DNA of 64,000 nucleotides. Source: SHVO01 sp041905795. Its GTDB lineage: Bacteria > Pseudomonadota > Alphaproteobacteria > Rhodospirillales > Rhodospirillaceae. Both the position numbers and the translations under genes were made by a program. Of the stretch, positions 43,368-53,822 are shown piece by piece; position 1 is the first letter of the stretch; the number at the start of each line of letters is the position of its first letter. Where the stretch lies: NCBI GenBank assembly GCA_041905795.1, contig JAYRKL010000001.1, positions 62,001 to 126,000 of the forward strand. The letters run 5' to 3'. The notes below the pieces were generated by a model, which ran no database searches, was not told the DNA's origin, and saw only the letters and a list, made by a program, of their open reading frames with translations.

Positions 43368-44845
43368 TGACGCCCCTGCTGACCGTCCGCGCTTGCCCGC
43401 GACCGGCGTTCGATGATGCCGTCCAAACATTCTTCCAGCGCGGCGCAATCGACGACGATATCTCGCCGGTACCCCTGCCGCACGCCATCCCCTTCTGCGC
43501 CCCGGCACAGGAGGCGATGAAGGCGAATGCCGAGTTTGGCGCATTGGCCCGCGATCGCCAACGTCCCCGATTCGACGGTGAGTTCGCGCGCGTCATCGAT
43601 ATAGAGAACCACCAGGTCGGTCCCGGGGCGGAGCTGATAGAACGCCCAGACGTCCGATCCATAAACCGTCAGGACAACGCCCGCATCCTGCAGGATCGCG
43701 TCCTGCCGGGGAACCGCCACTTCCGGCCGGCGCATGCGTTCGAAGCCGAGGCGGTCCAGGAGCGCATCCAGCTCCGCGCCGTTGTCGACCGACCGGCCGC
43801 GGCCCGTCCCGCTGCGTTCCAGGTAGATGCGCCGCCCCGGCCCGGGTTTCGCGGGCCGGGTGGCCGGATCCGGGCCCAGGGCGTCATAGAGGAATTTGGT
43901 CAACACCGTGTTCACCCGGTAATAGCCGTCATGGATCATGACCGTCAGGCTGCGAAAGCGGTAGCGCCGCCCGGCTTCGCACAGGATCATGTCTTGAGGC
44001 CGCAGGCCGAACGACGCCAGGGTGTCGCGTTGGTGCTGCGTGAGATCGCCCGGCACCGCGACTTTCAGCGCCGGGTTGCCGGAGTGCTTCCAGGCGTAAA
44101 GGCGCGGGAGAAAATCGGCGATCCAATGGCCGAAGTGGTTTTGCGGCGGCGCCGAAAGAAACAAGGCGTCGGCATCGACGACAATGAGCGGCCGCGGCCA
44201 GGGGTGCACGGCGCGCGTCGCCTCCTTGCTGTAAAGATGACCGACACCGTTGAAACGCACCGCGGCGTCCATGAAGCCCGATCCATTCAGCATTTCCCCC
44301 GACTGTAGAATCACAAAGTCCCAGCCCGGGATGATGGTCGCCATGGGAAGCCGCACCGCCGCGACCGGTGGGCTTCGGTAGGTGTAGGCCGCGCCGTCGT
44401 AGGGGTCGGTGACCGCCACGTCCTCGGACGGCACCAGTTCCCGGACGTCCTGGGTGAGGCGCCAGTGGTCGAATTGGGCGACGGACGACACTCTCAACAC
44501 ACGCACCGAGCCGCCGCCGGGGAAATGGCCCTGCGTCACGGCGAAGAAACGCCGCAAATGGCGCCAGGCCTTTGCCGAGTCTTCGTCGTAAAAGATCAGC
44601 GCCAGGTTCAACAGCAGCAGACTGTCATCCGGCGCCGCGGCGAGCGCTTCCTCGAGCACCGGGGCCACCGGCGTCGCCGCCCAGCCGGTATTGAGCATCA
44701 CGCCGGCCAGCAGGGTCAGCAGGTTGGGGTGAAGATCCCCGGACTGGATGGCCAGGACCGCATGGGCCATCACCTCGTCATACCGCCGCGCATCGAACAG
44801 CGCGGGAAGATTGTGGGGAACATTTGCCGGCGGCGGATCGGACAT
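43364..44845 (-). CDS. Glycosyltransferase family 61 (DUF563) protein with helical N-terminus
   Basis: This 493-residue protein has a GT61/DUF563 catalytic region (residues about 200-450): HFGHWIADFLPRLYAW, RRIYLERSGTGRGRSVDN, and VVLTVYGSDVWAFYQLRPGTD. The first roughly 110 residues are helical with a TPR-like look (LFDARRYDEVMAHAVLAIQSGDLHP, ALIFYDEDSAKAWRHLRRFF). Its C-terminal DIVVDCAALEECL matches the tail of the GT61 protein at 27369-28712, so the two are paralogues. It overlaps rfbF by ATGA, indicating that it may transfer the CDP-derived sugar. Acceptor unknown. Confidence 0.82.
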   Translation of the reverse strand: MSDPPPANVPHNLPALFDARRYDEVMAHAVLAIQSGDLHPNLLTLLAGVMLNTGWAATPVAPVLEEALAAAPDDSLLLLNLALIFYDEDSAKAWRHLRRFFAVTQGHFPGGGSVRVLRVSSVAQFDHWRLTQDVRELVPSEDVAVTDPYDGAAYTYRSPPVAAVRLPMATIIPGWDFVILQSGEMLNGSGFMDAAVRFNGVGHLYSKEATRAVHPWPRPLIVVDADALFLSAPPQNHFGHWIADFLPRLYAWKHSGNPALKVAVPGDLTQHQRDTLASFGLRPQDMILCEAGRRYRFRSLTVMIHDGYYRVNTVLTKFLYDALGPDPATRPAKPGPGRRIYLERSGTGRGRSVDNGAELDALLDRLGFERMRRPEVAVPRQDAILQDAGVVLTVYGSDVWAFYQLRPGTDLVVLYIDDARELTVESGTLAIAGQCAKLGIRLHRLLCRGAEGDGVRQGYRRDIVVDCAALEECLDGIIERRSRASADGQQGRQ

Positions 44846-44965
44846 GGCGCCTTCAATACCACATGGAATCGCTGCTTTTTCAACATTCTAGGCGTAAACC
44901 TGCGGCATCGGAGCGGAATTTGGCGGGCATTGGGGGCCCGCTTGGCTGGGGGGCCCAGGGCGTCG

Positions 44966-44979
44966 TTGATTTGGATCAA
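44966..44979. promoter_or_regulatory. Perfect FNR-type box
   Basis: TTGAT-N4-ATCAA is the canonical FNR/Anr/Dnr/FixK recognition sequence, here 70 bases upstream of the nsrR-like start and centred 34 bases left of the palindrome at 44997-45017. It suggests oxygen- or NO-dependent activation of the NO-detoxification operon. Site occupancy is inferred. Confidence 0.75.
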
Positions 44980-44996
44980 TGTCGCCATTTGGCAAT

Positions 44997-45017
44997 ACTT
45001 GTATTTCGGATACATGT
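44997..45017. promoter_or_regulatory. NsrR-like operator palindrome
   Basis: ACTTGTAT-N5-ATACATGT is a nearly perfect inverted repeat (7 of 8 positions) with an 8-5-8 layout similar to NsrR sites, placed 19 bases before the repressor gene start. Autorepression relieved by nitric oxide is the expected mode. Exact sequence specificity of this branch of NsrR is not known to me. Confidence 0.6.
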
Positions 45018-45035
45018 TTTTATGACGAGCGATTG

Positions 45036-45452
45036 ATGCGTCTCAGCCAATTCTCCGATTACTCGCTGCGCGTCCTGCTCTATCTCGCGGAACGGCCGGG
45101 TGTCCCCAACTCCATTTCCGAGATCGCGGCGTGGTACGGCGTCTCCAAGGATCACCTGGTCAAGGTCGGCCACAATCTCGTCAAGCGCGGCTACGTCAGG
45201 TCGGTCCGGGGGCGCAAGGGCGGCCTCGTCCTCGACCGCCCGGCCGCCGAAATCTCGATCGCGGCCATCGTTCGCGACACCGAACCGGACTTCGCGATCG
45301 TGGAGTGTTTTGACCCGAAGACCAACACCTGCCGCATCACTCATGCCTGCGACCTGAAGCACACCCTTCGCCGCGCACGCAAGGCGTTCTTCGACGTGCT
45401 CGAGGGCCAGTCGCTTCAATCCCTCATTCCCACCTCCAACCACACACACTGA
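45036..45452 (+). CDS. nsrR: Rrf2-family, NsrR-like nitric-oxide-sensing repressor
   Basis: This 138-residue protein has the Rrf2 opening RLSQFSDYSLRVLLYLAE and a winged helix (KDHLVKVGHNLVKRGYVRSV). Three cysteines (91, 99, 105) are in the pattern C-x7-C-x5-C typical of Fe-S NsrR (ECFDPKTNTCRITHACDLKHTL region). The cluster loses DNA binding on NO. The ATG at 45036 matches the family start; an upstream frame from 44979 covers the promoter and was rejected. The gene is 11 bases from a truncated haemoglobin gene, the classic NsrR target, and lies behind an FNR-type box. The assignment is strong by family and context. Confidence 0.88.
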   Translation: MRLSQFSDYSLRVLLYLAERPGVPNSISEIAAWYGVSKDHLVKVGHNLVKRGYVRSVRGRKGGLVLDRPAAEISIAAIVRDTEPDFAIVECFDPKTNTCRITHACDLKHTLRRARKAFFDVLEGQSLQSLIPTSNHTH

Positions 45453-45463
45453 AGGAGCATACA

Positions 45464-45829
45464 ATGGCGTCACTTTACGAACGGCTCGGCGGAGAAGCTG
45501 CGGTCAATGCCGCGGTCGATATTTTCTATCGCAAGATGCTGAGCGACGACCGCGTCAGCGGTTTCTTCGACGACACCGACATGGACCGCCAGGCGGCGAA
45601 GCAAAAGGCGTTCCTGACCATGGCGTTCGGCGGCCCCAACAAATACACCGGAAAGGACATGCGAACCGCCCACCAGCATCTGGTGTCGCGCGGCCTTGCC
45701 GATGTCCATGTCGACGCGGTGATCCAGCACCTTGGCGCCACGCTCAAGGAACTGGGCGTTCCCGACTCCGACATCAAGGAAGTCGCGGCGATCGCCGAGA
45801 GCGTGCGCAACGACGTTTTGTGCCGCTAA
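45464..45829 (+). CDS. Group I truncated haemoglobin
   Basis: This 121-residue haem protein matches trHb1 (GlbN) globins: MASLYERLGGEAAVNAAVDIFYRKM, FFDDTDMDRQ, and the proximal haem His70 in MRTAHQHL. Tyr22 in DIFYRKML corresponds to the distal B10 tyrosine that stabilises bound ligands. Its length is typical. With the reductase encoded next it could form a two-chain nitric oxide dioxygenase equivalent to flavohaemoglobin, turning NO and O2 into nitrate. Encoded between an NsrR-like repressor and the reductase. The joint reaction is inferred. Confidence 0.93.
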   Translation: MASLYERLGGEAAVNAAVDIFYRKMLSDDRVSGFFDDTDMDRQAAKQKAFLTMAFGGPNKYTGKDMRTAHQHLVSRGLADVHVDAVIQHLGATLKELGVPDSDIKEVAAIAESVRNDVLCR

Positions 45830-45845
45830 GCCGGAATCACGGCAC

Positions 45846-46895
45846 ATGACCGCGCAGATCACGTATGGACACCAGCGTTACGCCGCCGCGCCGGGTGAGA
45901 CGGTATTGAGCTGCCTCACGCGGAACGGCGTCTCGGTGCCCCATGCGTGCTGCGCGGGCGTGTGCCAATCCTGCCTGTTGCAGGCAACCGAAGGCGTGCC
46001 GCCAACCGCCGCCCAGAAAGGCCTGAAGCCCGCCCTCCAGCAAAAAGGCTTCTTCCTCGCCTGCCAATGCCTGACCGAGGCGAATCTCACGGTGGCCTTG
46101 CCGGATGCCGACGGCGTCGATGTGGCGGCAACCGTGCTGCGCACCGAGATGCTCAATCATAACGTGATGAGGCTCATCCTCGCGCCCGAGGCGCCGTTCC
46201 CGTGCGAGCCGGGACAATATCTGACGCTGATCGCCGATCGCACCCTCGCGCGCAGCTACTCGATCGCCAATGACGTGCAGGAGGATGGATACATCGAACT
46301 GCAGATCCGCCTGATGCCGGACGGCCAGATGAGCCGTTTTCTGCAGGGCAACGCCCGCGCCGGCCTGGGCGTCACGCTGCGCGGCCCCGCCGGGTCCTGT
46401 TTCTACGTGGCGGAGGGCAATCAGGACTACCCCTTGATCCTGGCCGGCACCGGCACCGGTTTGGCGCCGCTGGCCGGGATCGCCCGCCGTGCGTTGGCGC
46501 AGGGTCACCGCGGAGATATTCTCCTGTTTCACGGCGCCCTGAAACCGGAGGATCTCTATCTTGGCGGCGAACTCGGAGATCTCGCGCAGATCAATCCCCA
46601 ATTCCGCTACCAAGCCTGCGTCCTGAATGGGGACGGGGGAAGCGCCTATAGCATCGGCAACATCGAGGATTTCGTGCTTGCGGCGCTGCCAGCCACGCCG
46701 GCGGCAACCCGCCTGTTTCTCTGCGGCGCCCCGGAGTTCGTGAACAGCCTGCGCCGAAAGGCGTTCCTCCGCGGCGTTGCGTCGCGGCACATCTATGTCG
46801 ACGCCTTCTTGCCGGCCCAGCCCGCGCCGGTCAAAAGCAGCGCCCCCGGCAGCGACGCGCCGCAGCCCCCGCGGCCCGAACTCCTGAGCGCATAG
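45846..46895 (+). CDS. Ferredoxin-NAD(P)H reductase fusion (2Fe-2S + FAD + NAD domains)
   Basis: This 349-residue protein has an N-terminal plant-type ferredoxin domain with Fe-S ligands at Cys35, Cys40, Cys43 and Cys73 (HACCAGVCQSC, LACQC). A flavin domain follows (LARSYSIAN, the FAD-binding RxYS motif), then an NAD domain (LAGTGTGLAPLAG) with a C-terminal LFLCGAPEFVNSLRR. It transfers electrons from NAD(P)H through FAD to the 2Fe-2S centre, most likely to the truncated globin upstream, completing NO dioxygenase turnover. The ATG at 45846 is 16 bases after the globin stop; the frame opening at 45732 is shadow inside the globin. Confidence 0.9.
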   Translation: MTAQITYGHQRYAAAPGETVLSCLTRNGVSVPHACCAGVCQSCLLQATEGVPPTAAQKGLKPALQQKGFFLACQCLTEANLTVALPDADGVDVAATVLRTEMLNHNVMRLILAPEAPFPCEPGQYLTLIADRTLARSYSIANDVQEDGYIELQIRLMPDGQMSRFLQGNARAGLGVTLRGPAGSCFYVAEGNQDYPLILAGTGTGLAPLAGIARRALAQGHRGDILLFHGALKPEDLYLGGELGDLAQINPQFRYQACVLNGDGGSAYSIGNIEDFVLAALPATPAATRLFLCGAPEFVNSLRRKAFLRGVASRHIYVDAFLPAQPAPVKSSAPGSDAPQPPRPELLSA

Positions 46896-47238
46896 AGGGC
46901 GGTTCTCTCCGGAGTCCGCCAAGCCCTCGCCGCTGCACATATCGACGCACGTCCGGATCGGCTGCCGCATTTGAGGCATGACGGATCCGCGGCGAAGGCG
47001 TTGGACCGGCGTCTATTAAGATTGGAAGAACAGTCCGTCACGCGGGCGTCGACATCATTGACCGGCTCAACGGCAATCGCGTCAAAACACCGAAGTGAGA
47101 GGCTACGGTACGCTGGGTGATGTTCCACCCCGCGCACCGTATGCCGCCCCACGCAGGAGATGATTTTGACGACGGTCATTCATCGCCGCTGTATTGGGAT
47201 ATAAGAACAGATAGCTAGGACTCGATAGGCCGTGAACA
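46896..47238. other. 343-base intergenic region
   Basis: I see no real gene; the minus-strand frame at 46793-47179 has no ribosome site, no family features and an odd composition. A long imperfect hairpin lies at 47104-47141 (TACGGT-CGC-GGGTG against CACCC-GCG-ACCGTA with two mismatches). The right end before 47239 has TAAGAACAGATAGCTAGG, lower in GC, and probably contains the cyclase promoter. Confidence 0.5.
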
Positions 47239-48756
47239 ATGGCGAATAGAACAGAAACCATTCAACGACTGCGCACGGAGATCCATGCGCTCGAACGACA
47301 GCTGGGAGCCGGCAACCGGCTGATTGATCTTCTACGGCACCAACTCTCCGAGCACGAGTCCTGCACCGCCGACGAGCGCCGCGAGCACATTTTCCGGCGC
47401 GCCGCATGGGACCTTGTCGGGCGCCGCGCGGTTGACGCGACCTCGCTGACACCGATGACAAAAGACGACATCTCAAAGTCAATTGTCGCCCTCGGCGCGC
47501 ACCTCGATCAAAAGTATGCCGAAATCAGGGCAATGCGCGAAGTCACCGAATACATGAATGGCGGCCATTTGCTCAACGAGGTCATGGACAATATATTCCC
47601 CATCCTGGAAAAAGTTGTCCCGTACGACCGCATCGGCGTGTCCATGATCGATACCGATCAATACGGATACAAGTGGGTGCGGCTTGAATGGGTTCGCGCA
47701 AAATACAAGAAGCTCTTTCTGAAGCCGGGCTACGCCAGCCAGCTTGATCGTAGCCACCTACCCGATAACTTTTTTCAGCACGACCCCCAGATCATAAACG
47801 ATATGGAAGGCCATGCGGACGAGCACCCGAATTCAGTGACGGCCGCGCTGCTTCTGAAAGAAGGGGTACGGTCGAACCTCACCTACCCCATCAATGGACG
47901 GAAAGGGGTCATTGGCTACATCTTCTTCTCCAGCCACGAGAGGGACACATACGTCGACCCGCACATCGACATTTTTGCCCAAATCGCGACAGAACTCGGC
48001 CTTGTGATCGAAAAGGGGCGAATCTACGAACAGTTATGTCAGCGAAACGAGATGCTGAAAGACATGTTCGGCCGCTATGTCACCGAAGAAATCGCGGACA
48101 TGGTCCTAAGCGGGAATACCGCGGAGCCGTTGAAGGGCCAACGGTGCAAGGTCACCATACTTTTTGCGGACCTTCGCAATTTCACATCGATGTCGGAATC
48201 CCTGGCACCGGAAAAGGTGGTGGAGGCTCTTAATATCTATCTGCGCGCCATGACCCAGCTGGTCATGCGATACGAGGGGAGGATCGACAATTTCATAGGC
48301 GACGGAATTTTGGCGGTCTTTGGCGCGCCACGATCGACGCCGACGGACGCGGCGCGCGCCGTTGCCTGCGCCATCGCCATGGAAAATGAGATGGCGACGA
48401 TCAATGAAGATCTTGTGAAGCGCGGGCTGCCTGCTCTCGCGATGGGGATCGGCCTCAACACGGGCGACGTCGTTGCCGGCAATATCGGATCGGAACTGCG
48501 GATGACCTACAGCGTCATCGGCAATCCGGTGAATGTCGCTTCCCGGCTCTCGTCGCTTGCCGCCGGCGGACAACTTCTCGCGACCGAGTCGACGTTCAGG
48601 GAGGTGAAAGGACTTGTCGAAGCCGCCGGCAGCCTGCGGGTTTCCATCAAGGGAATACAAAATCCGGTTCAGGTGATCGAATTAACCGCCATCACCGGCG
48701 ACTATGGCGTGCGCAAAAACGCCCCCGCAGACCCGCTCCTGATCGCCGACCTATAA
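47239..48756 (+). CDS. GAF-domain class III nucleotide cyclase
   Basis: This 505-residue protein has a short N-terminal coiled region (1-60), a GAF domain (about 100-262) and a class III cyclase catalytic domain (300-480). Catalytic residues seen are metal-binding Asp311 (LFADLRNFT) and Asp355 (IGDGILAVFG), and Asn432 and Arg436 (VNVASRL) for the transition state. The purine-selecting lysine expected before FIGDG is Asn351 (RIDNFIGDG), and the second selector is Ser425 (TYSVIGNPVN). The GAF domain could sense a small ligand. The cyclic nucleotide made is therefore uncertain. Lower GC and different codon use than neighbours suggest transfer. Confidence 0.85.
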   Translation: MANRTETIQRLRTEIHALERQLGAGNRLIDLLRHQLSEHESCTADERREHIFRRAAWDLVGRRAVDATSLTPMTKDDISKSIVALGAHLDQKYAEIRAMREVTEYMNGGHLLNEVMDNIFPILEKVVPYDRIGVSMIDTDQYGYKWVRLEWVRAKYKKLFLKPGYASQLDRSHLPDNFFQHDPQIINDMEGHADEHPNSVTAALLLKEGVRSNLTYPINGRKGVIGYIFFSSHERDTYVDPHIDIFAQIATELGLVIEKGRIYEQLCQRNEMLKDMFGRYVTEEIADMVLSGNTAEPLKGQRCKVTILFADLRNFTSMSESLAPEKVVEALNIYLRAMTQLVMRYEGRIDNFIGDGILAVFGAPRSTPTDAARAVACAIAMENEMATINEDLVKRGLPALAMGIGLNTGDVVAGNIGSELRMTYSVIGNPVNVASRLSSLAAGGQLLATESTFREVKGLVEAAGSLRVSIKGIQNPVQVIELTAITGDYGVRKNAPADPLLIADL

Positions 48757-49099
48757 TGCGAATACTTGGCGCTGATGGCTTGAATGGGGGATGGCGCGCA
48801 GGGCCGGGCACTGAAAAATGGGATGGATCAATGAATTAGGGTGGGACCGCGACATTCGCGGTTCCACGTATTGATTGACGTTTTTGCGGGCCAATGTCGC
48901 GTCTCATTATATATGAGCGTGCAACATCACATAGGCGTCAAATTCAGCGGCCATTGATTTCTCAGGGTCAGCCATGAGGCACATCTCCACGACTTCGAGT
49001 GTACATTAGCGACCGTCCGCGAGCATTGCTTGAGCTGCACTTACCATGCACTTACGGCGCTCACCGAAAATCAGTGAGCGCCGTAAGTTATTGAAAAAT
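48757..49099. other. 343-base intergenic region with two palindromes
   Basis: No convincing gene is present. GTGGGACCGCGA (48841-48852) pairs with TCGCGGTTCCAC (48856-48867) with one wobble. A direct repeat TGCACTTAC occurs twice near 49036-49056, and a perfect 15-bp palindrome follows at 49050-49088, close to the tRNA 3' end. An att-like role was considered but not supported. Confidence 0.5.
49050..49088 (-). terminator. Perfect 15-bp stem-loop after the tRNA
   Basis: ACTTACGGCGCTCAC (49050-49064) is exactly complementary to GTGAGCGCCGTAAGT (49074-49088) with a nine-base loop. On the minus strand it begins 12 bases after the tRNA CCA end, preceded by a TTTTT stretch. It is a likely terminator or 3'-processing structure for the tRNA transcript, although no T run follows the stem. 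Confidence 0.55.
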
Positions 49100-49176
49100 T
49101 GGTGGGCCCGGCAGGACTTGAACCTGCAACCAGACCGTTATGAGCGGCCTGCTCTAACCAATTGAGCTACAGGCCC
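49100..49176 (-). tRNA. tRNA with CAU anticodon, probably tRNA-Ile2 (lysidine-modified)
   Basis: The minus strand folds into a tRNA of 77 bases including encoded CCA (49100-49102). The seven-base acceptor stem has one G-U pair (GGGCCTG with CGGGCCC). The D arm reads AGCTCAATTGGTTAGAGC, the anticodon arm CCGCTCATAACGG has CAT at 49140-49142, and the T arm is GCAGGTTCAAGTCCTGC. Both elongator Met and Ile2 use CAU; the GGGCC acceptor and overall similarity to alphaproteobacterial Ile2 favour isoleucine with lysidine at position 34. A covariance-model search would settle it. Confidence 0.9.
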
Positions 49177-49328
49177 CACCTTCGGCGACGCGACTATCAA
49201 CACCGCGGCAATGTTTCACGTGAAACAGATTGCCGACCTACGGCTTTCCCCAACCCCCCAAAAGCAAAACGGCCGGCGGTTCGCACCACCGGCCGCTTTT
49301 TTAAACCGACAACGCCGCGGCTTGCGGC

Positions 49329-51755
<2,427 letters not shown>

Positions 51756-51815
51756 TCAGGGCTCCAGCGTCACATTCTAATAGACTGAAACAAAACGACT
51801 TTTTCGAACTCTACG

Positions 51816-53723
51816 TCAACCGTGGCCTGCATCCTGCTCTTCGTCTTCGACCGGTCCGGTCTGTTCGTACAGCGCGTTATAGGCCGCGATCGTCTGCTCA
51901 GACGGGTTTTCCGCCAGGTCCTGTTCTGCACGCTTGAGGTCCGCCTCAAGGTCGGCCCGCTGGATCAGGGCATAGGTATGATCCCAGCCTGCCAGAGCCT
52001 GCACCGCAGAAGCCTGCGGCCTAGCAAAGCCCGCATGGACGTAAATGTCTGAATCTAAAAGATTCGCGAGCTCCTGGGCAAATCCCTGAGATGCTAGTTG
52101 GGCCCGCAGCGTAGCAAAATCAAGCTCCTGGGTCTGAGCTAGGTGCAATAAGGCGCTTTGCCTCAATGAGTCAAGGCGAGCGTCGGAAAACATCAGTGCG
52201 CCGAGGCGCTCCTCGACCCGGTCGACGATGTCAGGGTGATTGAGGGCGGCGGCCAGCAGAATCCGCTCCCGGAGAGCCCTGGCGGTCCGGCCGCGGGTGT
52301 CCTCGTCTCCTGCGGCCGGCCGGGGGAGGATCTGGGGAGAGGGTTTGGAGAAGATGGGCGCCCGGCCTGTCCCGGAGCGTCGGAAACCGCCCTTGCCCGC
52401 CGCGCCCCGCCCCTGGCCCCCGCCCTGGCCCCCGCCTTGAAAAGCCGGCCGCGCCGGCCGGAACAGCTCATAGAGCTTGTTCTTGAACATCTGGCGGTAC
52501 TGGGTGCGGACGGTTTCGTCGGCGATCTGCCCAGCCTTGGCCATGGCATGGGTTTCGAAGCCGGCGCGGCGCTCCGGGGTATCGACGGGGTGTTCGGCCA
52601 GGAGCTGGTTCCACACCACTTCGGACAGGGGCACCGCCCCCGCCAGCACTTCGGCCATGGCGGCGGGCCCCTGGCGGCGGCAGATCTCGTCCGGGTCCTT
52701 GCCGCCGGCCATGATGGCGAACCGCAGCGAGTAGCCCGGCTTCAAGAGCGGCAGTGCCCGGTCGGCGCCGCGCAAAGCCGCGGCCCGCCCCGCCTTGTCG
52801 CCGTCGAAGCAGAGAATCGGCTCGGGCGCGAAGCGCCACAACAGCGCGATCTGGGTTTCGGTGAGCGCGGTGCCGAGCGGCGCCACGGCGTTGGTGAACC
52901 CGGCCTGGGCCAGGGCGATCACGTCCATATAGCCTTCGGCGACGATGATCTCCTTGTCGACCGAGGCCTTTTCCCTGGCGAGCGACAGGCCGTAGAGCAT
53001 CTGGCCTTTGTGGAACAGCGGCGTGTCCGGGGAGTTGAGATACTTGGGTTCGCCATCTCCCATGACGCGGCCGCCGAAGGCCACCGGCCGGCCGCGGGCG
53101 TCCATGATCGGGAAGGTGACGCGGTCGCGGAAGAAGTCGAAGGACTCGCGGCCGTCCTTGCCCGGCGACACCAGGCGGGTTTCCAACAGCAGATCTTCTT
53201 TCACCCCGCGCGCCAGCAGTTTGGTTTTCACGGCGTTGCCGCTGGGGGCATAGCCCAGACGAAAACGCTTGATGGTCTCTTCGCTAAGCCCGCGGCTTTC
53301 GCGCAGGTACGCCAACGCGCGGCGGCCTTCGGCGCCGCGCAGTGCGTCCTCGAAAATGCCGCAGCCGGCCTCGACGGCCTGTTGCAGCAAGGTGACCCGC
53401 GCCGCCTCCTGCACCTCTTCCCGGCTCTGGCGCGGCATCTCCACGCCCGCCTCTTCCGCCAGGCGTTCCACCGCCTCGGGGAAGGACAGGTTCTGGGTCT
53501 TCATCAGGAAGGTGAAGATGTCGCCGTGCTCCTGGGTCGAGAAGCAGTGGTAGAAGCCCTTCTCGTCGCTGACAGTGAAGGACGGGGATTTCTCGTTGGA
53601 GAACGGACTTAAGCCAATGTACTCGCGGCCGCGGCGGATCAGCTTGACCCGCTTGCCGACCACCGACGACACCGGAATCCGGGCGCGGATCTCATCCAGG
53701 AACTGGGGGGTGAAGGTGGCCAT
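51816..53723 (-). CDS. dnaG: DNA primase
   Basis: DnaG makes RNA primers at the replication fork. The 635-residue protein has an N-terminal CHC2-type domain (1-100), the RNA polymerase domain with TOPRIM motifs (EGYMDVIALAQAGF, LCFDGDKAGRAAALR) and a C-terminal helicase-binding domain. In the zinc domain, three of four ligands are missing: the usual CPFH reads SPFS (Ser39, Ser42) and CFGC reads CFST (Cys60, Thr63). This loss is, as I recall, common to many alphaproteobacteria. It is upstream of rpoD on the same strand (60 bases), the normal macromolecular synthesis pairing. Confidence 0.95.
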   Translation of the reverse strand: MATFTPQFLDEIRARIPVSSVVGKRVKLIRRGREYIGLSPFSNEKSPSFTVSDEKGFYHCFSTQEHGDIFTFLMKTQNLSFPEAVERLAEEAGVEMPRQSREEVQEAARVTLLQQAVEAGCGIFEDALRGAEGRRALAYLRESRGLSEETIKRFRLGYAPSGNAVKTKLLARGVKEDLLLETRLVSPGKDGRESFDFFRDRVTFPIMDARGRPVAFGGRVMGDGEPKYLNSPDTPLFHKGQMLYGLSLAREKASVDKEIIVAEGYMDVIALAQAGFTNAVAPLGTALTETQIALLWRFAPEPILCFDGDKAGRAAALRGADRALPLLKPGYSLRFAIMAGGKDPDEICRRQGPAAMAEVLAGAVPLSEVVWNQLLAEHPVDTPERRAGFETHAMAKAGQIADETVRTQYRQMFKNKLYELFRPARPAFQGGGQGGGQGRGAAGKGGFRRSGTGRAPIFSKPSPQILPRPAAGDEDTRGRTARALRERILLAAALNHPDIVDRVEERLGALMFSDARLDSLRQSALLHLAQTQELDFATLRAQLASQGFAQELANLLDSDIYVHAGFARPQASAVQALAGWDHTYALIQRADLEADLKRAEQDLAENPSEQTIAAYNALYEQTGPVEDEEQDAGHG

Positions 53724-53822
53724 GAACCAAGGTTAGCAGGATTCGGCCCGGCGAGGCCGAAACCGCACATCAGGGGCGCCGTCTGGAAAAGCGGGGATAT
53801 CGGGGATAAGCGCGGCGGGTGC

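Noticed and set aside
37461..44845. 3,6-dideoxyhexose pathway of Salmonella/Yersinia type
   Set aside because: rfbF and rfbG are present but no RfbH-type 3-dehydrase or its reductase was found; C-methyltransferases are present instead.
46793..47179. 128-residue minus-strand frame in the gap between the reductase and cyclase
   Set aside because: It overlaps the reductase 3' end, has no ribosome site or recognisable domain and an odd Cys/Arg/Ser-rich composition.
49036..49176. tRNA-linked att site of a genomic island
   Set aside because: No integrase gene and no second copy of the tRNA end were seen in the window, so no island is called.
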